From NCBI GenBank assembly GCA_002702575.1, contig PAAJ01000012.1:41386-105385 (forward strand): DNA of 64,000 nt, in the 5' to 3' direction. Numbering within the stretch: the stretch's first letter is position 1; each line of letters opens with the position of its first letter. The notes under the pieces are model-generated. The model had not been told where the DNA came from. It saw nothing but the letters and a program-made list of their open reading frames with translations, and searched no databases. A program made the translations under genes and the position numbers. This DNA comes from Phycisphaerae bacterium. GTDB taxonomy: Bacteria; Planctomycetota; Phycisphaerae; Phycisphaerales; SM1A02. Of this stretch, positions 50,339-58,149 are shown in pieces.

Positions 50339-51325
50339 ATGGCCAGCATCCCCTATGCCGCAGCGTGCCAGACGGCGTTTGAATCGCCCCGGCACCGAGA
50401 CCAGATTGGTGAGCGAACGGCTCGAATGATCGGCATGGTCGAACAGACCATTGTCGGTTACGAGCCTTTCTTCGATGTCCGTTTACTGGTGTTTCCGGAG
50501 TTCGCGCACTCGGTTCCGATTCATGATTCCGTAGACAAGTTGCGTCGAGATCTCGCAGTTGAGGTCCCCAACGAGCACATCGATGCCTATGTGAAGGTGT
50601 GTCGTAAGCATGGTTGCTGGATCCAGACCGGATCCTTTCTGGAGATCGACCCGGCTCTGGGAGATGACATCATCTTCAATACGACGATGTTGGTTGGTCC
50701 CGAGGGGCCACTGCTGAAGTATCGGAAGGTGAATCCATGGATTCCCTGGGAAGTCCATGCTTCGCCACACGACATTGATCCGACCGGTGATCATTTTCCT
50801 GTTGCCGATACCGAGATCGGCCGCATCGGAGTGGCGACCTGTTACGACTGGCTCTTTCCTGAAAGCATTCGCCAGATCGCATTCAATGGTGCGGAGATCA
50901 TCTGCCGGATTTCCGCTTACATGGATCCCTGGGGTGCCACGCCACCCATGGACTGGTGGACAGTCATCAATCGAGCGCGAGCCATAGAAAACCGGGTCTT
51001 CGTGGTCGCTGCCAATCAAGGTGCTTCCATGTCGGACTATCCTCCGTTCTCCTGGCCCGGTGGGAGCATGGTCGTGGACTATGACGGCCGGATCCTGTCC
51101 CAGGCGGACTCGGGTCCGGGGGAGAAGGTGGTCGTTGCCCCGATCGACGTCCGAGCCTTGCGGGAAGAGCGGGCCCGTCGAAGAGGTCATGACATGCAGG
51201 CGCACTATCGTGCAGAGGCGCATGCCTATGCTTCAAGGCCATCCTTGAAACCAGCAGATTCCCATCCCATCACGATCCAGTCCCTCAACGACAGAATCGA
51301 CGAAGCCAGGAGCCAGGAGCCATGA
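50339..51325 (+). CDS. Nitrilase-superfamily carbon-nitrogen hydrolase
   Basis: 328 residues, cytosolic. The Glu-Lys-Cys catalytic triad is present: Glu54 (VFPEFAH), Lys130 (LLKYRKVNPW) and Cys168 (GVATCYDWLFPE). Sequence around RISAYMDPWGATPPMDWW and ENRVFVVAANQGAS fits the aliphatic amidase or N-carbamoyl hydrolase side of the superfamily, but the substrate is unknown. GTG 50336 directly precedes ATG 50339, and either could start. The stop overlaps the next gene (ATGA), coupling it to a giant CRTAC1-type lipoprotein. Confidence 0.88.
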   Translation: MASIPYAAACQTAFESPRHRDQIGERTARMIGMVEQTIVGYEPFFDVRLLVFPEFAHSVPIHDSVDKLRRDLAVEVPNEHIDAYVKVCRKHGCWIQTGSFLEIDPALGDDIIFNTTMLVGPEGPLLKYRKVNPWIPWEVHASPHDIDPTGDHFPVADTEIGRIGVATCYDWLFPESIRQIAFNGAEIICRISAYMDPWGATPPMDWWTVINRARAIENRVFVVAANQGASMSDYPPFSWPGGSMVVDYDGRILSQADSGPGEKVVVAPIDVRALREERARRRGHDMQAHYRAEAHAYASRPSLKPADSHPITIQSLNDRIDEARSQEP

Positions 51326-54300
51326 TCAGGTCTGTTTCAGTTGCATCGCTTCTCGTGTTCGGTCTGCTGGCAAGCTGTGGCCAGGATGAGATGGGGAATG
51401 AGGCTCCTGTCGCCAAGAAGCTGACCGACGAAGCAATTGCCCAGAACAATCGGGGCGTCGGGCTGATGGGCAGCTTTGATTATGACGGAGCCTGGCAGAC
51501 GTTCAGTCCACTTGCAGAGCAGTACCCGGACAACCTCCAGTTGCAGGTCAATCTGGCGATCTCTCAGCTGAATCGGCAGCAGGAGGGTGATGAAGATCGT
51601 GCGTTGGAGATCCTGGAGGGCGTGCTCCAGAAGGATCCCGAGCATCTCAACGCGCTGTATGTCGCGGGGGTCCTGCAGACCAACAACGGCAACACGCCTG
51701 AATCTCACGAACGCTTTCGAGTCGTCGCCGAGCGGGATCCCGAGGACGCCTATGCGGCGTACTTCACAGGACAGACTCTGTTGCAGATGGATCGTGCCGA
51801 AGAAGCATTGGAGTGGTACGAACGTGCCATGTCGCTGGATCCCTATCTTCGCAGTGCAACGTACGGAGCGGCTCAGGCTGCACGACGGCTCGGCAAGAGG
51901 GATGAATCCGGGCTCTATTTGGAGCAGTTCCAGGCGATGGCGGAAAACCCGCGAGCTCGACTGGCGGAGATCAAGTACACACGCATGGGGCCACGTGCCG
52001 AGGTGAAGGTCCTCGGAGAGGATCTCGCCATGGCGTCGGTGAAGCCATCAGGACCCTTGTGGTCTTTGTACAACTGGATTCATCAAAAGAAATTCATAGG
52101 CGAAACAATGCCCAATGTGACCGCCTGTGATATCGACCTGGACGGCAAGGTCGAGGTCTTCATAGTCGGGGTGCACCAAGCCAATGACAACAGATCATCC
52201 CGTGTATACAAGCACAAGCCTGATCGTGGCTGGATGATGGACTCAAGACCTGCTCTGTGTGCCGTGGATGATGTGAATACCGTCCTCTGGGGAGATGTTG
52301 ACGGGAATGGTTGGCCCGATGCCTACCTGTGTCGAAAAGGTGGCAACCAGCTCTGGTTGCAGGATGATGGTCAATGGAAGGTGGAGCTTTCGATTGAGGC
52401 GGCTGAGGGTATGCCTCGAGACACTGTTGATGGTGCGATCTTTGATGCGGACCATGATGGTGATCTTGACATCTTCGCGGTCAATGCTGATGGTTCCAAT
52501 GTCCTGTTGAACAACAATCGTGACGGTACTTGGAGGCAGGTCGGCAGTGAAGAGGGACTTCCGACGGGTGATCACGGCTCACGACAGATCGTCGTAGCGG
52601 ATCTTGATAACGATCGTGACCTCGATCTTGTGATCATCAATGAGACGGCCCCCAATGAGGTCTATCTCAACGATCGACTGTGGCGATACCAGAAGGCGCC
52701 CGGTTTTCTGGCCTTTGAGTCGATGCCGATCACGGCGGCCATCGCCGGAGATATCGACTCGGATGGCCAGGTGGAGTTGATCAGTTTCTCACAGGACAGG
52801 GAAGTCCATGTGTGGCAGAAACAAAATGATTGGTTGCCGAAGCTGATCAGATCTTTTTCATCTGATGATGGATCAGATGGAGCAGGTCAATCAATGTTGA
52901 CACTGCTGGATGTTGATGGCTCGGGCAAGAAGACGCTGCTGGTATCAGATTCAGGCAAGGTGGTGTCGGTCAATCCAAACTTGCCCGACCAGAGCGGTGA
53001 GTTGAATGATCCGCTGTTCCTCAATTGTCTAACGATGACTCCGGTGATTTTCGAGCCAGGTAAGGGTTATTCTCTCTTCGCCATCACCGGAAACGCGACT
53101 GGCAAGGAATTGAAAATGAAGATCCTGGACCCTGGTTCTGGGCGTTATCCCTTTGTGGATGTTTCATTCACCGGGAAGCATGACGAAGGTCAGTCCATGC
53201 GATCCAATGCCAGCGGCATCGGGACGCGCTACGCCGCACGGAGTGGGTCCCGTTGGCACATGGGTCGTGTTCTGAGGGATGATTCAGGGCCGGGTCAGAA
53301 TCTGCAGCCAGTAGCCATCGGATTGGGGCCCCAGCCACGGCTGGACTTCCTGGCCATCGAATGGTCCGATGGTGTCTACCAGACGGAACTGGGGCTCTCC
53401 GAATCCACCGTCATCGAAGAAACCCAGAGGCAGCTTTCCAGTTGTCCTGTCCTCTTTGTTCGTGATGGTGATGGACAGATGTTTGTCAGCGATCTGTTGG
53501 GAGTCGGGGGGATCGGTTTTCGTACCGGACGAGATTCGGTGGTCACGCCGCGTCCATGGGAGCGGTTCCTGATGCCCGAGTCGGTTCTCATGGAACATGA
53601 TGGCCGATATGAAATCACGATTGCCGAGCCGATGGAGGAGTCGTGCTATCTCGATTCGCTCCGACTGGTGAGATGGTTCCTGCCGCCAGGCTGGTCGATG
53701 ACTCTGGATGAACGCATGGGAACGGGGGCGCCACTTCCCACTGGAGATCCGGTCTTCTATCGAACGGCGCTGAAGCCATCGATGTGCAAAGACAACATGA
53801 GTGGCGAGATCACGGAGGCCCTGCTTGAAGTCGATGGTGTAGCAGTGGAACCGGTGGATCATGATGTTCGCTTCATGGGCCGACTTGCACGGAATCATCA
53901 GCTGGAGTTGTCATTCGATCAGCCGCTTGATTCCCTGCCTGGAACACCGGTCCTGGTCCTCGACGGTTGGGTGGAGTATCCGTATTCACAGACCAACTTT
54001 GCTGCCTGGCAGGCCGGTGCGACCTACGATCCGCCGACGATTGAAGCTCGTGGCGAAGACGGAACGTGGATCGTAGTCGCTGAAAAAGCGGGGTATCCAG
54101 CCGGCATGCCACGGCAGATGTCCTTGCCGCTTGCATCACTTCCACAAGGTGCGGATGCGCTTCGAATCACGAGCAATCTTGAGATCTATTGGGATGCCGC
54201 CATGGTGATCGGAAGTGAGCCTTGCCCGGGAGCCCGGAAGCAGTCCCTGCCGCTGTACTCGGCGGTTCTGTTTGATGCCGGGTATCCCGAGCGTCGCAAC

Positions 54301-54663
54301 GGTCCTCAGAAAAGGCCTGGATTCGATTGGTCGAGGCGGGCGCCGCTCTGGGATACGAGGTTCCAGCGCGGAATGCACAGCTTGCATGGCGATGTCTTTC
54401 CATTGATCGAGAAGACCGATTCGGCGCTGGCGATCTTCGGGCCGGGAGAAGCGGTCGAATGTGCCTTCACTGCCGTGCCGCCGCCATCGGGCCTGGGAGC
54501 AGGGGGTTCCTTCCGATTCGTTCTGGAAATCGACGGATGGTGCAAGGACAAGGATCTCTTTACTCAGGATGGTGATACGATCGAGCCGCTTCCGGTCGAT
54601 CTTGCCGGAGAAGCACAACGCCTTCATGAGCAGTACAACACTCGATGGATGGGTGGTTACTGA
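51322..54663 (+). CDS. Giant TPR plus CRTAC1-type lipoprotein
   Basis: 1113 residues. Signal and lipobox (VFGLLASC) are followed by an N-terminal TPR region (about 30-215: YDGAWQTFSPLAEQYPDNLQ, DPEHLNALYVAGVLQTNNGN, AEEALEWYERAMSLDPYLRS). Next comes an FG-GAP propeller (TACDIDLDGKVEVFIV, VDGNGWPDAYLC, FDADHDGDLDIFAVN, ADLDNDRDLDLVIIN) and an ASPIC/UnbV-like segment (RWHMGRVLRDD...LDFLAIEWSDGV). A further 450 residues of beta-rich sequence complete it. It combines in one chain what the pair at 47158-50273 encodes separately, and is coupled to the nitrilase gene. Confidence 0.9.
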   Translation: MIRSVSVASLLVFGLLASCGQDEMGNEAPVAKKLTDEAIAQNNRGVGLMGSFDYDGAWQTFSPLAEQYPDNLQLQVNLAISQLNRQQEGDEDRALEILEGVLQKDPEHLNALYVAGVLQTNNGNTPESHERFRVVAERDPEDAYAAYFTGQTLLQMDRAEEALEWYERAMSLDPYLRSATYGAAQAARRLGKRDESGLYLEQFQAMAENPRARLAEIKYTRMGPRAEVKVLGEDLAMASVKPSGPLWSLYNWIHQKKFIGETMPNVTACDIDLDGKVEVFIVGVHQANDNRSSRVYKHKPDRGWMMDSRPALCAVDDVNTVLWGDVDGNGWPDAYLCRKGGNQLWLQDDGQWKVELSIEAAEGMPRDTVDGAIFDADHDGDLDIFAVNADGSNVLLNNNRDGTWRQVGSEEGLPTGDHGSRQIVVADLDNDRDLDLVIINETAPNEVYLNDRLWRYQKAPGFLAFESMPITAAIAGDIDSDGQVELISFSQDREVHVWQKQNDWLPKLIRSFSSDDGSDGAGQSMLTLLDVDGSGKKTLLVSDSGKVVSVNPNLPDQSGELNDPLFLNCLTMTPVIFEPGKGYSLFAITGNATGKELKMKILDPGSGRYPFVDVSFTGKHDEGQSMRSNASGIGTRYAARSGSRWHMGRVLRDDSGPGQNLQPVAIGLGPQPRLDFLAIEWSDGVYQTELGLSESTVIEETQRQLSSCPVLFVRDGDGQMFVSDLLGVGGIGFRTGRDSVVTPRPWERFLMPESVLMEHDGRYEITIAEPMEESCYLDSLRLVRWFLPPGWSMTLDERMGTGAPLPTGDPVFYRTALKPSMCKDNMSGEITEALLEVDGVAVEPVDHDVRFMGRLARNHQLELSFDQPLDSLPGTPVLVLDGWVEYPYSQTNFAAWQAGATYDPPTIEARGEDGTWIVVAEKAGYPAGMPRQMSLPLASLPQGADALRITSNLEIYWDAAMVIGSEPCPGARKQSLPLYSAVLFDAGYPERRNGPQKRPGFDWSRRAPLWDTRFQRGMHSLHGDVFPLIEKTDSALAIFGPGEAVECAFTAVPPPSGLGAGGSFRFVLEIDGWCKDKDLFTQDGDTIEPLPVDLAGEAQRLHEQYNTRWMGGY

Positions 54664-54675
54664 TGGGAGTCGGGC

Positions 54676-55140
54676 ATGCGTGATCAGGACCAGCGGCAAT
54701 CCGTGCTCCTCGATGTCCTCAGAAGGAATCAGGTCCATTCACAGGTGGAGTTGCTGAACCTGCTGAGTGTGGAAGGCGTGGAGGTCACCCAGGCGACCCT
54801 TTCCCGGGACCTTCGTTCCATCGGAGTCGTGAAGGGGCCAGAGGGGTACGCGGCACCCGAATCCGCGGGTCTGGACAAGGCGGCCAGAAAACGTCTGGGC
54901 ACTCAGATGAAATCCCATCTCACGGGCATTCAGGCAGCGGATTCGATGCTGGTCCTCCGGACCCGGCCAGGCCATGCAGGAATCATGGCCGCTGAGATTG
55001 ACTCACTCGGCATGGCCTCCGTTCTGGGGACCGTCGCCGGCCGGGACACCATCTTCGTGGCGACCTCCATGCCCGGGCATGCCAGGCGTCTGCTGGCGGA
55101 ATTCGTCAAGTTGAGTGGCAGGGCGGATCTGAAGGCCTGA
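54676..55140 (+). CDS. argR: Arginine repressor
   Basis: A 154-residue ArgR. The N-terminal winged helix reads DVLRRNQVHSQVELLNLLSVEGVEVTQATLSRDLRSIGVVK. The C-terminal hexamerisation and arginine-binding domain contains MLVLRTRPGHAGIMAAEIDSLG and GTVAGRDTIFVATS, the equivalent of the GTIAGDDTI motif. No arginine gene is in the window. It starts 12 bp after the giant lipoprotein stop and is followed by an AT-rich region with TGAAT elements. Confidence 0.93.
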   Translation: MRDQDQRQSVLLDVLRRNQVHSQVELLNLLSVEGVEVTQATLSRDLRSIGVVKGPEGYAAPESAGLDKAARKRLGTQMKSHLTGIQAADSMLVLRTRPGHAGIMAAEIDSLGMASVLGTVAGRDTIFVATSMPGHARRLLAEFVKLSGRADLKA

Positions 55141-55150
55141 GAGGGCTATG

Positions 55151-55220
55151 ATTCAGGCCTGAATAATCTCAATTTTTCAACGGAATAATGGTCCTGTTCA
55201 TGCATGAGTGATGAATAATC
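55151..55220 (+). promoter_or_regulatory. Candidate ArgR-type operator region
   Basis: An unusually AT-rich 120-bp gap holds a perfect palindrome ATTCAGGCCTGAAT (55151-55164) and two copies of TGAATAATC (55160-55168 and 55212-55220). TGAAT/ATTCA are ARG-box half-sites, but no complete TGAAT-N4-ATTCA box is present. The region separates argR from the cytochrome gene. Confidence 0.35.
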
Positions 55221-55260
55221 GCCTTTGTTCCCCACCGGCAGCCGATAGGGTTCTTGGCCC

Positions 55261-58149
55261 ATGCCCAGTCCCAGATCCACACCTGAGAATTCAAAGCCGG
55301 CATCGCCTTCAAGGAGGCGATACCGGCCTGTGATCGGCCCACGGCTGAAGATCCTGCTCATCGTGATCTTCGCCCTGTTTGCTTTGATGGTCGTCAATTC
55401 GGTCTACCTGGTGGCGATCAGGATGATGGGGCTGGCGACCCAGGATTCCTATGAGAACTGGTTCTATCTGATCATGTTCCTGGCCCATCTGGTCGTGGGC
55501 CTGTTGCTGCTTGTGCCGTTCATCATCTTCGGAGCAGCCCATATTCGAAATGCCCACAATCGGCCCAATCGCAGGGCTGTCCGTGCGGGCTACGCGCTGT
55601 TCATCAGCGCCATCATCCTTTTGGTGACAGGCGTTGTCCTGATGCGGGTGGACGGGATCATCGACATCCGGGATGAAACAGCGCGATCGATCATCTGGTG
55701 GATCCATGTCCTGGTACCGCTGATCGTGGTCTGGCTCTTCATTCTCCATCGTCTCGCTGGCCGTCGCATCCGCTGGAAGGTCGGCATGGCCTGGAGTGCC
55801 GTGGCAGCAGGCTTCGCCATCGTGATGGTCGTCTTCCAGTCACAGGATCCACGGCAGTGGAACATCGCGGGCAATCCCGAGGGTGACCAGTACTTCTACC
55901 CGTCCCTGGCCAGAACGGTTTCCGGAGATTTCATTCGAGCGGAAGTTCTGCAGAACGACGAGTACTGCCTCGAGTGTCATGCTGACATCCATGATTCATG
56001 GATGCATTCCGTCCACAAGTTCTCGTCTTTCAACAATCCGGCATATCTGGCATCCGTCAAGGAAACCCGTGAGATGAGCATGGAGCGGGATGGTGACGTG
56101 AACGCCTCGCGTTTCTGTGCGGGCTGTCATGATCCGGTTCCATTCTTCAGTGGTGCCTTCAACGATCCGGACTACGACATGGTGCATGATCCGACGGCCC
56201 ATGCCGGGATCACCTGCACGGTGTGCCACGTGATCAGTCACGTCAATTCACCGAAGGGCAACGCGGACTACACGATCGACGAGCCGCAGCATTATCCCTT
56301 TGCGTTTTCGGACAATCCCGTGCTGTCATGGGTGAACAAGCAGCTCGTCAAGGCCAAGCCGGAGTTCCACAAGAAGACCTTCCTCAAGCCGTTGCATCAG
56401 ACCGAGGATTTCTGCGGTACGTGCCACAAGGTTCACCTTCCCGTCGAACTGAATGACTACAAGTGGCTGCGAGGTCAGAACCACCTGGATTCCTATCGCC
56501 TCAGCGGTGTTTCCGGGCATGGCATCATGAGTTTCTACTACCCGCCCGTCGCCGAGGTGAACTGCAACGACTGCCACATGCCTCTGATGCCCTCAACCGA
56601 TTTCGGTGCTCAGGTGCGTGACGACTCGGGAGTTCCCAAGGTGCATGATCACATGTTCCCATCGGCCAATACGGCGATGCCGATGATGGTCAACATGCCC
56701 CGGGCGGAAGAGGCGATCGAGAAGCATCGCGAATTCCTCGAGGGGGTGATGCGTGTCGACATCTTCGGGCTCAAGAAGGGCGGCGAGATCGACGGTGAAC
56801 TGCTGGGGCCGATCCGGCCTGAGATCCCTGAGCTTGATCGTGGTGAGGATTATCTCGCTGAGGTGGTCATACGAACGGTCAAGATGGGCCATCTCTTTAC
56901 TCAGGGCACGGCGGACTCCAATCAGGTCTGGATGGATGTGACGGTGACCTGTGGCGACCGTGTCATCGGTAGAAGTGGTGCCATGGACGAGGATGGCCAG
57001 GTTGATCCATGGTCGCACTTCGTCAACAGTTTCGTGATCGATCGCGATGGCAATCGAATCGCCCGTCGAAATGCCCAGGATATCTTCACGTCGCTCTACA
57101 ACCATCAGATCCCGCCGGGGGCTGCTGATTCCGTCCATTACCGGTTCCATGTGCCCGATGATTGTGAAGGTCCGGTGAAGATCCACGCCGCTCTGAAGTA
57201 CCGCAAGTTCGATACGGAGTACATGCGTTTCGTGCATGGTGATGCAGCCTGGGTGAATGAGCTGCCTGTGACCTTGCTGGCCGAGGACGTGGTGGAGCTG
57301 CCCGTGAAGGGTGGCGTGCCTGTCTCGCCATCGGAAGAGATGACGGTGCCGGAATGGGTTCGATGGAACGACTATGGCATCGGACTGTTCCGCAAGGGCG
57401 ATCTGGGAGAACTCCGTGATGCCGAAGAGGCGTTTCTTGAAGTGGAAAATCTGGGCCGTTCCGAAGGTCCGATCAATCTGGCTCGTGTCTACCTGAAGGA
57501 AGGTCGTGTCACTGAAGATGCTCCAGAGGCGCTCACACGGGCGGCGAACATGACACATCCTGCCAGGGAATGGCATCTGCTCTGGTTCGGCGGGCTCGTC
57601 GACAAGCAGAACGGGCGACTGGATGCCGCCATCGACAAGTTCAGGCAGGTTGTGGAAGGCGGCTTCGAACAGGCGAAGGGCCGAGGCTTCGATTTCTCTG
57701 AAGATTGGCGTGTGCTCAACGAACTGGGCAACACGCTCTATCAGCGTGCTCGACAGGAGCGTGGCCCTGCCAAGCGGGAGAAGCGTGAAGCCCTGATGAG
57801 AGAGGCGGCCGAGGTCTTCGAGGCCAGCCTCGAGCTGGATCCTGAGAATGCGGATGCCCATTACAACCTCAAGCAGGTCTGGGCGGATCTGGATGACATG
57901 GAGCGTTCTTCCGTGCATGCAGAGAGGCATGCCACGTACAAGATCGATGACAATGCCAGGGATTTCGCGATCTCCGAGGCACGTCGCAAGTATCCTGCTG
58001 CCAACAAGGCCTCGGAGGCCGTGGTGATCTATGAATTGCTTCCTCCTGAAGACGTCCGTCCAACCGAATCGGAACCGGATCTTCCTGAGGACAAGCCCGA
58101 CTCACAGGTTTCAGCTGAATCAGCCGGCAGCAAGAAAGATGAATCATGA
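55261..58149 (+). CDS. Membrane multihaem cytochrome c with TPR tail
   Basis: 962 residues in three parts. First are five membrane helices (about 30-52, 68-92, 110-130, 145-163, 175-193) with histidines in helix 2 (His76, His94) and helix 4 (His149, His163) that could bind b haems. Then come five CxxCH c-haem sites: CLECH (236), CAGCH (286), CTVCH (319), CGTCH (385) and CNDCH (435), with many other histidines around them. A beta-rich part and a TPR tail (from about 715: DAEEAFLEVENLGRSEGPINLARVYLKEG, AAEVFEASLELDPENADAHYNLKQVW) follow. It probably passes electrons across or out of the membrane. Its stop overlaps a CRTAC1 gene (ATGA). Confidence 0.9.
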   Translation: MPSPRSTPENSKPASPSRRRYRPVIGPRLKILLIVIFALFALMVVNSVYLVAIRMMGLATQDSYENWFYLIMFLAHLVVGLLLLVPFIIFGAAHIRNAHNRPNRRAVRAGYALFISAIILLVTGVVLMRVDGIIDIRDETARSIIWWIHVLVPLIVVWLFILHRLAGRRIRWKVGMAWSAVAAGFAIVMVVFQSQDPRQWNIAGNPEGDQYFYPSLARTVSGDFIRAEVLQNDEYCLECHADIHDSWMHSVHKFSSFNNPAYLASVKETREMSMERDGDVNASRFCAGCHDPVPFFSGAFNDPDYDMVHDPTAHAGITCTVCHVISHVNSPKGNADYTIDEPQHYPFAFSDNPVLSWVNKQLVKAKPEFHKKTFLKPLHQTEDFCGTCHKVHLPVELNDYKWLRGQNHLDSYRLSGVSGHGIMSFYYPPVAEVNCNDCHMPLMPSTDFGAQVRDDSGVPKVHDHMFPSANTAMPMMVNMPRAEEAIEKHREFLEGVMRVDIFGLKKGGEIDGELLGPIRPEIPELDRGEDYLAEVVIRTVKMGHLFTQGTADSNQVWMDVTVTCGDRVIGRSGAMDEDGQVDPWSHFVNSFVIDRDGNRIARRNAQDIFTSLYNHQIPPGAADSVHYRFHVPDDCEGPVKIHAALKYRKFDTEYMRFVHGDAAWVNELPVTLLAEDVVELPVKGGVPVSPSEEMTVPEWVRWNDYGIGLFRKGDLGELRDAEEAFLEVENLGRSEGPINLARVYLKEGRVTEDAPEALTRAANMTHPAREWHLLWFGGLVDKQNGRLDAAIDKFRQVVEGGFEQAKGRGFDFSEDWRVLNELGNTLYQRARQERGPAKREKREALMREAAEVFEASLELDPENADAHYNLKQVWADLDDMERSSVHAERHATYKIDDNARDFAISEARRKYPAANKASEAVVIYELLPPEDVRPTESEPDLPEDKPDSQVSAESAGSKKDES

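Noticed and set aside
56593-57930. 445-residue minus-strand ORF
   Set aside because: Shadow of the multihaem cytochrome gene; histidine-rich nonsense from reversed codons with no recognisable motif.
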